Shown one piece after another: positions 8,052 through 17,277 of a DNA stretch of 36,359 nucleotides. The position numbers and the translations under genes are program-made. Within the stretch, counting starts at the first letter, position 1; every line of letters begins with the position of its first letter. This DNA comes from DASZUC01 sp035547775 (GTDB lineage: Bacteria > Patescibacteriota > Saccharimonadia > Saccharimonadales > UBA4665), in assembly GCA_035547775.1 (NCBI GenBank), contig DASZUC010000021.1:1-36359 (forward strand), given 5' to 3'. The notes under the pieces are model-generated. The model made no database searches. It saw nothing but the letters and a program-made list of their open reading frames with translations, and was not told the DNA's origin.

Positions 8052-10982
8052 ATGGCAACGCTGCAAGATATCACACCTGACGCTGATAGTGATAATAAAT
8101 TCCAGAGCTCGGACGACAACACGTTCGCCGATTTAACGTCACCTCAGAACTACGCCCAAACCGCTTATAACCGAAACGCTGGATCTAACCAGATTAGGGG
8201 TGGACGTGGTGACTCAGATACCTACAACAAGAGATACGGTAATCAGGGTTCCGGTACCGGCGGCTCGAAAGCTGCCAGACTCAATGCTCAAAAAGCCAAT
8301 AATGGACGAGTTGGATCAAGTGACAGGCTCCGCCAGGGTACGCGCAGCCCCTACGAAGATGGCCAGAGATATAACAAACAGGCTCTCAGCTCGGACAATT
8401 TAAGAGATGCTGAATCTAATTTCGGGAATAATAACCCAGGATTTGGATCAAGTGACAGGCTCCGCCAGGGTACGCGCAGCCCCTACGAAGATGGCCAGAG
8501 ATATAATCGTGAAGGTGCCAGTCCTGACAGCCTGAAGGATGCCGAGTCTAATGCTGCTCAAGATAACAATGACGACGATCAATTAGGCCACGGGTACACC
8601 GGCGGACCTGGTGGCAAGGGCAAAGGCAAAGTTGGCGGCAAAATGTCGTCAAAAGCCAAGAAAAAATTAGCTGCGGCCGGTGCTGGTTTGGCGGTGAGCG
8701 CCATGGTGGGTGTCGTAACGTTCTTGGGCAGCCTGGGGCTAAAGGTTGAGCATATGATAAGCAATCTAGAGCAGCATTTCTTTTCGAGCAGTCAAGATGC
8801 ACTGGAGAATGAGACTGATAAGCTCTTCGCTAACTATGTCAAGAAGTACGTGACTAAAGGCTATACCAAGTGTGGAACTACGATCAGCAAGGAATGTAGC
8901 GCCATCCCGATTATTGGGCCTAACAGTAACCCTGTCACAAAACTGTACAAAGATTGGCGCAATATTAAGATGGAAAATAAACTCGCTACTAAGTACGACA
9001 TTACGATTGAAAAACATTCGGATGGTAGTTGGGCGCTCAAAACAGCTTCGGGCGAAGCTACTCTAGTGGATAAAGAGGGTAATCTAACTAACTTGCTACG
9101 GAGTAGTGATCGTAGCGAGATTCGCACTGCTTTCAATAACGCCATCAAGACTGAGAGTAAGGCCACGGAAGTGTATCACCGCTATAGGTTTGGCCGGTTA
9201 TTGGAGGAAAAATACGGTATTCGGCGCTGTTTGATATTTTGTGGGGTGACCGATCCACTAGCAAATAAGCTAGCCGCACAAAAAACGGCGGCTAAACTAT
9301 TCTTGACCGAGCGCGTTATTACGCCGCGCAGCCAGGCACTAGGCGTAGCCATTACCTGTTTCTTGGATCCCGAGTGTCACCCTGAAGACACCAAAGATAC
9401 CGATGCCGATCCGGCCACTCACGGTGAACCACAATCTGAAACGGATAAAGAGATTGGGCAAGGCTTTAAGGACCTGGCAGCTAAATATGGTGTGGAGGAT
9501 GTTGAAGCCTTGCAAAAGGCCTATAAAGCAGTGAGTGAAAAGGGCATCTCTAAGTTCCTAAGCTCCAAAATCTTATCACAGATTGTTGGCGAGGAGGCAG
9601 CTGATACGGCTGCCGATAAGATTCCGATCGTTGGATGGATCGATCTTGGCAACCGAATCTTTAAGGCTCTTAACAATGCTGGGCCAAAACTTAAGAAACT
9701 ATCCTACGTTATCAATGCGGCGGCAGCTGTCAAATTGTATTCCATGTATCGCACATACGCCGATGAGATTCATACCGGAAACGTAACGGCAACCGAGGTA
9801 GGTTCAATGGTTGATTCGTTAGGACCGGGAACAGATAGTGCTTCCGATCCAGAAATAGGAGGTAACGCCCCAGCCGAGGATGCGCCATTATACTCGAGTC
9901 TGATTGAAGGCGAAACGCCCACAAAAACTCCAAGTGACTATAAGTGTAATGATGGTAGCAATGTGAATGTCAGCAAGGGCGAGATGGTATGTCCAGAGGA
10001 AAGACTGGGGCAAGGCAACAGCATCTTCAATATGATTCACGCTATTATTCAGTCACCGTTATTCATTAACTTACGACTTATTTCTCGAGTTTGGAGTGAT
10101 ACCATTGGTAAGCTCTTTGATGGCATTAATTACTTCATTGGGGGGGCTCTTAACTGGGCAATTAAGACAGTGCAGTTTGCCGCTGACGCGACCTGCTTGG
10201 CTGGTCACATTCCCATAATTGGCGGCGCCATCAACCATCTGAATCCCTACTGTGCAGCTAAAGATGAGATCAAGGCTTTGGAGCCCAAACTACTAAACCT
10301 ATTGGCCAATGATCTATTTCCGAATCCAATCGGCGACAACATGAGTGGGGCCAGAACCTTTGACATGGTAGCGGCCGGCTCCGACGTTGCTGGCAATGAC
10401 AGCGCTCACACCAATCTAGGTGGCCAAGCCTTAACGCCCCAGCAAACTGCCACAATCATGAACAGACAATCGGCAGAAGTGCAGCAAACCTTTACCCAAG
10501 AATCATTTTTTGCGCGTATGTTTGATACAAGCAGTCCGTATTCATTGCTATCGAAACTAGCTATGGATATTCCGTTCAGCCTGGAGTCCACTATTCAGCA
10601 TTCATTCGTGGGCCTGATTGCCAATCCCTTTTCAGCACTCAGCCATGCTTTCGCATCGGTTTTCACTACCAAAGCTTTTGCTCTAGCAACACCCACAGAT
10701 GACCCGTTTGGTGTCACTCAGTATGGTTACCCAGATGGAACCATTCCTGACGACCCAGCCACATACTGGAAAGAGACTTGTAAGGGTGGGGCAGATGGTA
10801 AGTTCACGAAAGCATGGAATAAAGCCGCAGCTGATGGTAAGAAAGATCCAAGTACCGGGATGCCAGTTAACACTACAGTTAACCCTTGCTTACTGATTCA
10901 GTCGACCGTCGAGAGTGTAGGTGCCACTATGGACGCCAGTTTACTAACCTCCGATGACGCAGCGGATATACCAGCAGATTAA
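8052..10982 (+). CDS. Large envelope protein of the T4SS cluster, unknown family
   Basis: 976 aa with no family recognised. Residues 1-196 are Gly/Asn/Ser/Arg-rich and disordered, and contain two copies of a 44-residue unit (GSSDRLRQGTRSPYEDGQRY at ~88 and ~132). A basic stretch (KAKKKL) precedes one membrane segment at about 205-228. The rest alternates hydrophilic parts with several long hydrophobic stretches. Pairs of cysteines (KCGT/KECS, RRCLIFCG, CFLDPECH, YKCN/VCPEE, ETC/NPC) suggest disulphides and hence a location outside the cytoplasm. It follows VirB4 and precedes the wall hydrolase by 1 nt, so it is probably a structural or surface part of the secretion machine. Confidence 0.7.
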   Translation: MATLQDITPDADSDNKFQSSDDNTFADLTSPQNYAQTAYNRNAGSNQIRGGRGDSDTYNKRYGNQGSGTGGSKAARLNAQKANNGRVGSSDRLRQGTRSPYEDGQRYNKQALSSDNLRDAESNFGNNNPGFGSSDRLRQGTRSPYEDGQRYNREGASPDSLKDAESNAAQDNNDDDQLGHGYTGGPGGKGKGKVGGKMSSKAKKKLAAAGAGLAVSAMVGVVTFLGSLGLKVEHMISNLEQHFFSSSQDALENETDKLFANYVKKYVTKGYTKCGTTISKECSAIPIIGPNSNPVTKLYKDWRNIKMENKLATKYDITIEKHSDGSWALKTASGEATLVDKEGNLTNLLRSSDRSEIRTAFNNAIKTESKATEVYHRYRFGRLLEEKYGIRRCLIFCGVTDPLANKLAAQKTAAKLFLTERVITPRSQALGVAITCFLDPECHPEDTKDTDADPATHGEPQSETDKEIGQGFKDLAAKYGVEDVEALQKAYKAVSEKGISKFLSSKILSQIVGEEAADTAADKIPIVGWIDLGNRIFKALNNAGPKLKKLSYVINAAAAVKLYSMYRTYADEIHTGNVTATEVGSMVDSLGPGTDSASDPEIGGNAPAEDAPLYSSLIEGETPTKTPSDYKCNDGSNVNVSKGEMVCPEERLGQGNSIFNMIHAIIQSPLFINLRLISRVWSDTIGKLFDGINYFIGGALNWAIKTVQFAADATCLAGHIPIIGGAINHLNPYCAAKDEIKALEPKLLNLLANDLFPNPIGDNMSGARTFDMVAAGSDVAGNDSAHTNLGGQALTPQQTATIMNRQSAEVQQTFTQESFFARMFDTSSPYSLLSKLAMDIPFSLESTIQHSFVGLIANPFSALSHAFASVFTTKAFALATPTDDPFGVTQYGYPDGTIPDDPATYWKETCKGGADGKFTKAWNKAAADGKKDPSTGMPVNTTVNPCLLIQSTVESVGATMDASLLTSDDAADIPAD
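8311..8506 (+). repeat. In-gene duplication: two identical 64-bp copies, 132-bp period
   Basis: Bases 8311-8374 and 8443-8506 are identical over 64 bp. They encode the GSSDRLRQ...DGQRYN segment, and the following part of each 44-codon unit has diverged (SSDNLRDAESN versus SPDSLKDAESN). The mosaic of identity and divergence suggests a recent partial duplication or gene conversion within the disordered head. Confidence 0.85.
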
Positions 10983-10983
10983 T

Positions 10984-12330
10984 ATGAAACGTTTTGCTTC
11001 ATTACGATTCTTACAAAGATCGCTAGCGATTCTGTTAGTACTGGGCTTTATTGGTGGACACGCGGGCATTACATGGGCGGCCACACAATCCGACAAACCC
11101 GTCGGCTTACCAGACTCTGAGATCAATGCCTTAACTGGCTGGGCTAACTGGGTGGCTACTGGAGGCGGTGGCGCCTGTGATACTGCAACAGTCACCACAG
11201 CCACAGGATTACCTCAAGATGTGGTTGACGCTATCAACAAACTTAAGCCAATCTATGAAAAAGCCGCTGAGGCCACCGGAGTTCCCTGGCAATTACTTGC
11301 GGCTGTTCACTATCGAGAAGCAAATAATAATCCGAACGAAGATTTGCAGGCCGGCAACCCCATTGGTGGTGGCGGTGGTCAGCAAGCAGGGTATCCGTAT
11401 GGCCGACCTACTTCATTAGAGCAGTCAGCTGAGTTTGCTGGCAAACAACTCACGAGTATGTCAAAAACTGAAGGCGTCGTTAAGAAAGCAATTAATGTGT
11501 CAGATCCAGACCCAGAAGCGGTTAAAGACACGCTTTTCAGCTACAACGGCCGAGCCGATGTGTACGCCCAGCAAGCTGCTGATCTTGGGTTTAGTGCACA
11601 AACTCAACCCTACGAAGGTTCACCATACGTTATGAACCAGTACGACGATAAGCACCATAACATGAAGATCATTACCACCGACAACGGCCCACTCGATGGC
11701 GTCGACACCCGCTTTGGAGCCTTCACTGTTTATAGCTTGCTTGGGGGTAATTCATCGAGTTTGAGCGATTGTACTGCTGGTGCCGTGGCCGGAAACGCAG
11801 TTGCAACAGCCATGAACTATGCTTGGCCAACGTTTAAGGGCTATGGCTATGTCACGATGAAACAATCGTACAAGGAAGCAAATGCTGCGGCTATAGCGGC
11901 TGGTGAATATGTTGGTGGCGATTCGGGCTATCCGGGCATTGACTGTGGCGCGTTTGTTACTCGAGTCATGATTAATAGTGGGGCCGACCCTAACTATAAT
12001 TACGGCGCCATAATAGCTAAGGGTGCTGGTGGCACGCCAAACCAACAAGCATACATGGATGCTCACCCTGAGCTCTACCAAAGGCTTGGTCCGCAAACTG
12101 GTACGGAAAACTTAAAGCCTGGTGATATTGCTATAAACAGCGAACACACCTTCATGTACGTAGGTCCTGAGAGCGACCATCCCGACTTCCACGGTCCATC
12201 TGCTTCTGCTTCATTGGGAACTCCGGCCGATGTAGGCCGAGCGCCCATGGCTGATGGTTTCGACTATGGAGATGGCGCCGGACCCTTCATATGGTACCGT
12301 TTAATATCAAGCGGGGATCAAGGTAATTAA
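10984..12330 (+). CDS. Secreted peptidoglycan hydrolase: lysozyme-like plus NlpC/CHAP-like
   Basis: 448 aa from the ATG at 10984. An N-terminal signal peptide (basic KRF, hydrophobic LAILLVLGFIGG, WAA near 31-33) directs export. Residues ~80-200 resemble a lysozyme/SLT fold: VPWQLLAAVHYREANNN with candidate catalytic Glu112, then GNPIGG. Residues ~275-440 resemble an NlpC/P60 or CHAP cysteine peptidase, with Cys321 in GIDCGAF and His388 in INSEHTFMYVG. Such two-domain enzymes (VirB1/CwlT type) open the cell wall for T4SS assembly. The start is 1 nt after the upstream stop, implying coupling; an ATG at 10954 in the same frame would place a polar stretch before the signal peptide. Confidence 0.85.
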   Translation: MKRFASLRFLQRSLAILLVLGFIGGHAGITWAATQSDKPVGLPDSEINALTGWANWVATGGGGACDTATVTTATGLPQDVVDAINKLKPIYEKAAEATGVPWQLLAAVHYREANNNPNEDLQAGNPIGGGGGQQAGYPYGRPTSLEQSAEFAGKQLTSMSKTEGVVKKAINVSDPDPEAVKDTLFSYNGRADVYAQQAADLGFSAQTQPYEGSPYVMNQYDDKHHNMKIITTDNGPLDGVDTRFGAFTVYSLLGGNSSSLSDCTAGAVAGNAVATAMNYAWPTFKGYGYVTMKQSYKEANAAAIAAGEYVGGDSGYPGIDCGAFVTRVMINSGADPNYNYGAIIAKGAGGTPNQQAYMDAHPELYQRLGPQTGTENLKPGDIAINSEHTFMYVGPESDHPDFHGPSASASLGTPADVGRAPMADGFDYGDGAGPFIWYRLISSGDQGN

Positions 12331-12339
12331 GGAGAATAT

Positions 12340-12984
12340 ATGCAGCGAAGAAAATCAGCCCTATTCATAGCTTTTTTCTTGGTCTTAGTTCTTATTGCCG
12401 CTGGCTTTCAATATTACTCAACTCTGAAACATCACAATTTAGCTAAAATAAGCTTAGTGGTGCTTCCGCCCGATTCAGACGTTACATTGAATGGTCAGGG
12501 CGTTCGAGGTGATACCTTATATCTACAGCCTGGGCAGTATTCATTAAGTGTTTCTAGGCAGGATTTTGGAACAAACACTAAAAACATTACCGTTCAAGGC
12601 AAATCACCGCAAACCGTCTATTTAATTCCGATTGCTAACACAGCTGCTGCTTTGCAGTATCTCATTGAGCACCCCGACGTTGAAGCCCAAATCGACGCCT
12701 ATGGTTCTAAAGACACAAACCAAAGACAGAACGCGCTATTAGCTAAATATCCTTTTATTCAAAAATTGCCAGCCTATAACTCTGATTACCGGATCGACTA
12801 TTCACTCGATGCGAGCAACAACATTAGTTTCTCCATCACGCTCTACGCCATAATTAACGACCCAAGCCAGAGCACTCAATACCATGCACAACTTGTAAGG
12901 TTTAAGGCTGAGGCCCTCAAGTTTCTCAAAAATAACGGTGTTGACACCAGTAAATACCCAATCAAGTACACGCCAAACGTTTAG
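12340..12984 (+). CDS. Membrane-anchored protein with PEGA-like domain
   Basis: 214 aa, preceded by a strong AAGGAG ribosome site. One N-terminal membrane segment (about 7-25) anchors an exported domain. Residues ~36-95 (SLVVLPPDSDVTLNGQGVRG ... LQPGQYSLSVSRQDF ... ITVQG) have the hallmark of a PEGA domain, a small beta fold found in surface proteins. The C-terminal half (~100-214) is unassigned and looks like a mixed alpha/beta fold with a RIDYSLDASNNISFSITLYA strand pair. It ends the T4SS cluster, and its stop abuts the stop of convergent recF without a spacer. Confidence 0.65.
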   Translation: MQRRKSALFIAFFLVLVLIAAGFQYYSTLKHHNLAKISLVVLPPDSDVTLNGQGVRGDTLYLQPGQYSLSVSRQDFGTNTKNITVQGKSPQTVYLIPIANTAAALQYLIEHPDVEAQIDAYGSKDTNQRQNALLAKYPFIQKLPAYNSDYRIDYSLDASNNISFSITLYAIINDPSQSTQYHAQLVRFKAEALKFLKNNGVDTSKYPIKYTPNV

Positions 12985-14031
12985 CTACGTCAGTGCAATA
13001 ACACGGCAAGTGTCAGTGAAATGATGCAGAATAATATCAGCATCGGTTGTAGTGATAAAAGTTTGGTAGGTTGCAAGGTGTTCAGTAAGCGCTTTACGAC
13101 GAGCACCGTCCAGTTCACTAAACACATCATCAAGCAGGAGAAGGGGGGTTTCTTCACGAGCGGCCGCTAATAATTCAAGTTCAATAATTTTCAGGCCCAG
13201 TACCAAAGTCCGGACTTCACCACGAGATGCCACTTCGGCTGCTGGGCGGCCATTGAGAGTCACCACCAGGTCTTCACGGTGCGGCCCATGACCCGTAAAG
13301 CCCCGTACCCGGTCCACATCAACCAATCGCTCCAAGCTTTTCAATAGCCCACTCTCGTAGTTTGCTGGTGGCCATTCACTACCGTATTCAACACTTACCA
13401 CTAATTTAGTTTTACTCAGCTCGCGATACAATTTCGGTAGTCGCTTTTGAATGGTAGTTACTAACTCGCTGCGATGCCGAACAATTTGACCTGCTAATTG
13501 GCTAAGGCGTACATCCCAGGGAAATAATTCAATCTGTCCAGGTTGCTTGAGAAGAGCGTTACGTTGCGCTAGAGTGCGACGATATTGACGACGTAGTTGG
13601 GTATAGCCAACTACTGTTTGTTCCAGTAAATCGTCAAGGTAGTCGCGGCGCCGTTCCGGGCCACCACTTAAGAGTAGTAGGTGATTGGGTTCAAACAATA
13701 CCACTGGTACAGTGTGGTTGAAAGGTAATCGCTTATATTCTTTGCCATCAAACTTATAACTCTTACTAGCTTGGGGTTCTTGTTGAATTTTTACCGTTCG
13801 TTCAGCACCAGAAACCAGTCGACTATCCAGCCGCGACCAGGGTTTTTTGAACTGAACTAGTTCACTATCTTTTACACGATAAGAGCTACCACGCGCAATC
13901 ACCAATACCGCTTCTAGTAAATTGGTTTTGCCGCTAGCATTTGGGCCAACAATAATATTGACGCCATCATCAAATTCAAATGAATCATCAGTATAAGACC
14001 GAAAATGTTGCAATCGTAAGCTGGCCAACAT
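12985..14031 (-). CDS. recF: DNA replication and repair protein RecF
   Basis: 348 aa, normal length. The N-terminus LRLQHFRSY and Walker A GPNASGKTN (about 29-37) are typical, and the C-terminal part has SRGEVRTLVLGLKIIELELL with Walker B LLLLDDVFSELD. RecF is an SMC-like ATPase that loads RecA at gapped DNA. It lies downstream of dnaN in the classical dnaA-dnaN-recF order. The ATG at 14031 follows a TACAAT -10 by 7 nt. Confidence 0.95.
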   Translation of the reverse strand: MLASLRLQHFRSYTDDSFEFDDGVNIIVGPNASGKTNLLEAVLVIARGSSYRVKDSELVQFKKPWSRLDSRLVSGAERTVKIQQEPQASKSYKFDGKEYKRLPFNHTVPVVLFEPNHLLLLSGGPERRRDYLDDLLEQTVVGYTQLRRQYRRTLAQRNALLKQPGQIELFPWDVRLSQLAGQIVRHRSELVTTIQKRLPKLYRELSKTKLVVSVEYGSEWPPANYESGLLKSLERLVDVDRVRGFTGHGPHREDLVVTLNGRPAAEVASRGEVRTLVLGLKIIELELLAAAREETPLLLLDDVFSELDGARRKALTEHLATYQTFITTTDADIILHHFTDTCRVIALT

Positions 14032-14038
14032 ATACGTT

Positions 14039-14044
14039 ATTGTA
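14039..14044 (-). promoter_or_regulatory. -10 element 7 nt before the recF start
   Basis: On the minus strand TACAAT is followed by 7 nt and then the recF ATG. No ribosome site lies between. It would give a leaderless recF transcript independent of dnaN; the -35 is not clear. Confidence 0.4.
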
Positions 14045-14064
14045 GCTTTTGGTGAGGGGTGAGA

Positions 14065-15156
14065 CTAGCTTTTCAGTGGCATTATCAGGTGAAGATAGTC
14101 ATCATTCGCTGGGTCGCGTAATAAACTAGCCTCCAATTTACCATTAAAACCAAAGCTCACTTGGTCACCAGTTAAGGCGTTTAAAGCGTCAAGTAAATAG
14201 CGTGAGTTAAGGGTAATACTACCATCACCAGTCACTTTCGCAGCTGCTGTGGCAGTGTTTTCACCAAGTTGAGAGGCGACGGAACGAATGCTGAGTTGTT
14301 GCTTTACTTCATCCACCTCAATCGTCACACTACCAGCACTTTCGCGGGCAAACAGGCTTGAAACTTTAGTAACATTTAAGAAATCGGCTCTTTGCAATAC
14401 AGCTGTGGTGGCAAAACTAGCAGGAATTAATTTACGGTAATCTGGATAATTACCTTCAATAAGGCGTGTTACTAACTCGGTATCGCCAACCTGGAAAAGG
14501 ACTTGCTGCTCGTCATGAGTAACTTGTACCTCACCATCTTCATCGGCGATAATGCGCAATAGATCTTGAAGAGCATTGGCTGGAACTAGTAATTTCACTG
14601 CTTGCTTATTACTGCCAAGATCTTTTTCAGCTAATCGATAACTATCAGTAGCTGCTAAGTAAAGTTTACCGGCACTAGTTTGTAGAAGGGCACCTGTTAA
14701 AATTGGACGGGTCTCATCGCTAGCTGCGGCAAATACTACTTGTTGAAGAGCTGACTTTAGGGTTGGTGCAGTAATTTTCCAACTACTACCCGTACTAATT
14801 GCAGGCATAACTGGAAAATCATCAGCGGCAATACCGTTAATGGTGGACTGGTATTGATTGGTGTTGATGTGAAGTTTAGTTTCTTTAAGATCAAGATTAA
14901 TAACACCATCTGGTAAGTTACTTACGAAATCTTGCATGAGACGGGCAGGTACAGTAATTGAACCCTCGTTTGTAACCTTCGCACCAATGAAGTGGGTGAT
15001 GGCAATATCGAGATTAGTAGCTGATAAACTCAGACGGTTATTAGTAGTTTTGATGAGCACGTTTGCTAGAACTGGTAAAGTACCGCGACTATTAGCAACT
15101 CGAGCTACAGAGTTTAATGCACGGTTTAGGTTTTCGCGGGTGACTTGAAGTTTCAT
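14065..15156 (-). CDS. dnaN: DNA polymerase III beta subunit (sliding clamp)
   Basis: 363 aa starting MKLQVTRENLNRALNSVARV, with the three-domain clamp length and a C-terminus ending in LHLIMPLKS, where the family has its P-M-R/K end. Internal landmarks are the FPVMPAI, DETRPILTGALL and ATDSYRLAEKD segments that recur in bacterial beta clamps. The ATG at 15156 is preferred to the GTG at 15162 because AAAGG lies 8 nt upstream of the ATG but only 2 nt from the GTG. It is separated from dnaA by a 270-bp segment with origin-like features. Confidence 0.95.
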   Translation of the reverse strand: MKLQVTRENLNRALNSVARVANSRGTLPVLANVLIKTTNNRLSLSATNLDIAITHFIGAKVTNEGSITVPARLMQDFVSNLPDGVINLDLKETKLHINTNQYQSTINGIAADDFPVMPAISTGSSWKITAPTLKSALQQVVFAAASDETRPILTGALLQTSAGKLYLAATDSYRLAEKDLGSNKQAVKLLVPANALQDLLRIIADEDGEVQVTHDEQQVLFQVGDTELVTRLIEGNYPDYRKLIPASFATTAVLQRADFLNVTKVSSLFARESAGSVTIEVDEVKQQLSIRSVASQLGENTATAAAKVTGDGSITLNSRYLLDALNALTGDQVSFGFNGKLEASLLRDPANDDYLHLIMPLKS

Positions 15157-15162
15157 ACACAC

Positions 15163-15426
15163 AGCCTTTCACCACCCACAATAATAAATATCTTTTTATA
15201 AAACATAGTTGTTGTTATAGAGCCTGTGTAAAGTGCGGAAAACTGCTCTATTAACAGATTAGTTTGACCCTCTAAAGCCTGCGGAAAACTAGCGGATTGG
15301 CGGGGTAAAAAGCGGGTAAAAAAGCCCGTATTGTGCCCAGTTGTGAAATTCACGTGACTCCGGTGTGTGGGTAAAGCTCGATCTTCCCACAGTTTTTCCA
15401 AGGTTTTTGCACCTAGTTTTACCCAA
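15163..15426. other. Candidate oriC segment between dnaA and dnaN
   Basis: No gene fits here. There is an AT-rich stretch at 15178-15205 (a possible unwinding element). Two identical TGCGGAAAACT direct repeats lie at 15234 and 15280 (minus strand TTTTCCGCA). TGTGGGTAA at 15366-15374 reads TTACCCACA on the minus strand, one base from TTATCCACA. A repeated GCGGGGTAAAAA/GCGGGTAAAAAA pair lies at ~15299-15322. Clustering of DnaA-box-like 9-mers beside dnaA is the usual origin architecture. Confidence 0.6.
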
Positions 15427-16803
15427 CTAAACCGCATAAAAATGCTCCTTAATTTCAGCAATCGCCATACGCAAACTCGTGTCAACTCGAGCTTCTTTTT
15501 CGATTTTTTCAACTGAATGAATGGCTGTGGTGTGGTCTTTCCGACCAAGTTCACGAGCGATCTTAGGAAAACTTAAATGGAGCTCGCTTCGTAACATATA
15601 CATAGCCACCTGACGCGGTAGAACAATGTCTTTATCGCGTTTCGGGCCCATAATGTCTTCGACCGGTACTTGGAAGTGTCGGGCGGTACGCTCAATAATT
15701 TGCTTAGAGCTTAAATGCTTTGGACGGGTTTTATTAATGCTAAGCATATTGGTGGCCACTGCCACTGTTGGCTCTAGATTGCGGACTTCACAGAAAGCTA
15801 AAAGCTGATTAAGAGCGCCCTCAAGTTCACGAATGTTGGTTTGAATATTACTAGCCAAATAATCAACTACTTCAGGACCGAGCTCGGCACCATGTTGTTG
15901 AGCTTTGGTTTGAACAATAGCACAGCGAGTTTCAAAATCTGGAATTTGCATATCAATACACATACCGCCCGCAAAACGTGACCGTAATCGATCTTCCAGA
16001 GTTGGGATATCTTTCGGCGGTTTGTCGGAGCTAAGGATAATCTGTTTATTCGCTTGGTGAAGGCTATTGAAGGTATGGAAGAACTCTTCCTGCATCTTTT
16101 CCTTACCGGCGATGAATTGAATATCATCAACAATTAACACATCAGCCGAGCGATAGTAGTTAGCGAATTCAGCAGTTTTTCGTTGCTGCAAAGCTCGCAC
16201 AAACTCCTGTACAAATTGTTCGGTTGAAATGTAGAGCACTTTGGCGCCCGGCTGAGCATTGGCAATAAAATTGCCAACAGCCTGAATAAGGTGTGTTTTA
16301 CCAATTCCCACACCACCATATAAGAAAAGAGGGTTATAGCGTTGACCCGGACTACTGGCCACAGCCTGACAAGCGGCAAAGGCAATCTCATTGGCGTCGC
16401 CAACAATAAAGTTATCAAATGTGTAACGCTCATTAAGCGCTTGCCGATAGACCTGGCCACCAGCGCTCATTGGACTGGTTGCGGGGCGCGGCATTTCTAC
16501 CGGCTGAGCAGAACTACTGGTTTCTTCGATTGGGGTAGAACGGCTAGGGCTGGCCGCCAAAGGTGAAATCTTATATTCAACTCTCTCAGCCGACACGCCA
16601 TTCTTGTGTAATAAATCAGTAATAAGAGACGAGTATTTACTTTCCAACTGTTGTTTTACAAAAACATTCTGGACGCCAATCACCACAAGCTCATCATCTT
16701 GCTTTAATAAACAGGTGTGCTTAAACCAGGTCACAAAATTGCCGCGTGACACCGACAACTCAATTTCCCCCAAGACCGCCTGCCAGAGGCTATCGTTTTG
16801 CAC
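15427..16803 (-). CDS. dnaA: Chromosomal replication initiator protein DnaA
   Basis: About 458 aa. N-terminal domain I contains SLWQAVLGEIELSVSRGNF. The AAA+ domain has YGGVGIGKTHL (Walker A) and VLIVDDIQFIAGKE (Walker B). The C-terminal domain IV carries the box-binding signature GRKDHTTAIHSVEKIEKE. Start choice: GTG at 16803 has GGGAG 5 nt upstream and fits the family's short lead before the first Trp; ATG at 16815 (4 residues longer) lacks a ribosome site but lies 10 nt after a TATATT -10; the TTG at 16836 is unlikely. DnaA opens oriC and regulates its own gene; DnaA-box-like sites lie on both sides. Confidence 0.95.
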   Translation of the reverse strand: MQNDSLWQAVLGEIELSVSRGNFVTWFKHTCLLKQDDELVVIGVQNVFVKQQLESKYSSLITDLLHKNGVSAERVEYKISPLAASPSRSTPIEETSSSAQPVEMPRPATSPMSAGGQVYRQALNERYTFDNFIVGDANEIAFAACQAVASSPGQRYNPLFLYGGVGIGKTHLIQAVGNFIANAQPGAKVLYISTEQFVQEFVRALQQRKTAEFANYYRSADVLIVDDIQFIAGKEKMQEEFFHTFNSLHQANKQIILSSDKPPKDIPTLEDRLRSRFAGGMCIDMQIPDFETRCAIVQTKAQQHGAELGPEVVDYLASNIQTNIRELEGALNQLLAFCEVRNLEPTVAVATNMLSINKTRPKHLSSKQIIERTARHFQVPVEDIMGPKRDKDIVLPRQVAMYMLRSELHLSFPKIARELGRKDHTTAIHSVEKIEKEARVDTSLRMAIAEIKEHFYAV

Positions 16804-16837
16804 AACCACTCCCATACGTAAGACTAATATACGCAAT

Positions 16838-17048
16838 TATTGGTAAGTTTTCCACACCCAATGTACCTGAAAAGTGTGCTCAAGTGAAATATCCCACAAC
16901 CTGAGGTAGCTTTATACACAGGTTAGTTCTGTATCTGTAAAACTGTGGACAATAGTGTTGAAGCAGTGGAAAACCTTTGCCAAGTAGTGGGCTAAACATT
17001 GTTAAAACTACGGCGCCGTTGACTTCTAAACCGGCGACCTGTTCATAA
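16838..17048. other. Candidate oriC segment between dnaA and rpmH with DnaA boxes
   Basis: No coding region fits. DnaA-box-like 9-mers: TTTTCCACA at 16848-16856 (+), TTATACACA at 16912-16920 (+, matches TTATNCACA), TTGTCCACA on the minus strand at 16944-16952 and TTTTCCACT on the minus strand at 16965-16973. Together with the segment at 15163-15426 it flanks dnaA on both sides. The divergence of dnaA (-) and rpmH (+) agrees with bidirectional replication from here. Confidence 0.7.
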
Positions 17049-17077
17049 TTTACAAACACCGCCATAACAGATATAAT
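17049..17077 (+). promoter_or_regulatory. Promoter of the rpmH operon
   Basis: TTTACA (17049-17054), a 17-bp spacer, then TATAAT (17072-17077). A leader of ~30 nt carries AAGGA (17104-17108) 5 nt before the rpmH ATG. It is one of the few clear promoters in the window with an ordinary leader and Shine-Dalgarno. Confidence 0.8.
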
Positions 17078-17113
17078 GGTCCTAAATCATTAGCAACTGC
17101 AAGAAGGATCACT

Positions 17114-17251
17114 ATGCCAAAACGCACCTACCAGCCCAAGAAACGCCACCGCGCTCACGAACACGGCTTTATGAAGCGCATGGCCAGCAAGGCCGGCCGC
17201 AATGTTCTGAAGCGTCGTCGCCTCAAGGGCCGCGCTCGCCTTAGTGCCTAA
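17114..17251 (+). CDS. rpmH: 50S ribosomal protein L34
   Basis: 45 aa, Arg/Lys-rich, beginning [20 protein letters not shown] and ending with the family's [16 protein letters not shown] pattern. This is a full-length L34, a small component of the large ribosomal subunit. It heads the conserved rpmH-rnpA-yidC-jag set beside the origin. rnpA starts 26 nt downstream with its own ribosome site. Confidence 0.97.
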   Translation: MPKRTYQPKKRHRAHEHGFMKRMASKAGRNVLKRRRLKGRARLSA

Positions 17252-17277
17252 GCTACTTATCTGTAAAAGGGATATAT

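Noticed and set aside
8311..8506. CRISPR-like direct repeats
   Set aside because: Only two copies, in frame within a long protein, with coding divergence between them; no spacers and no cas genes.
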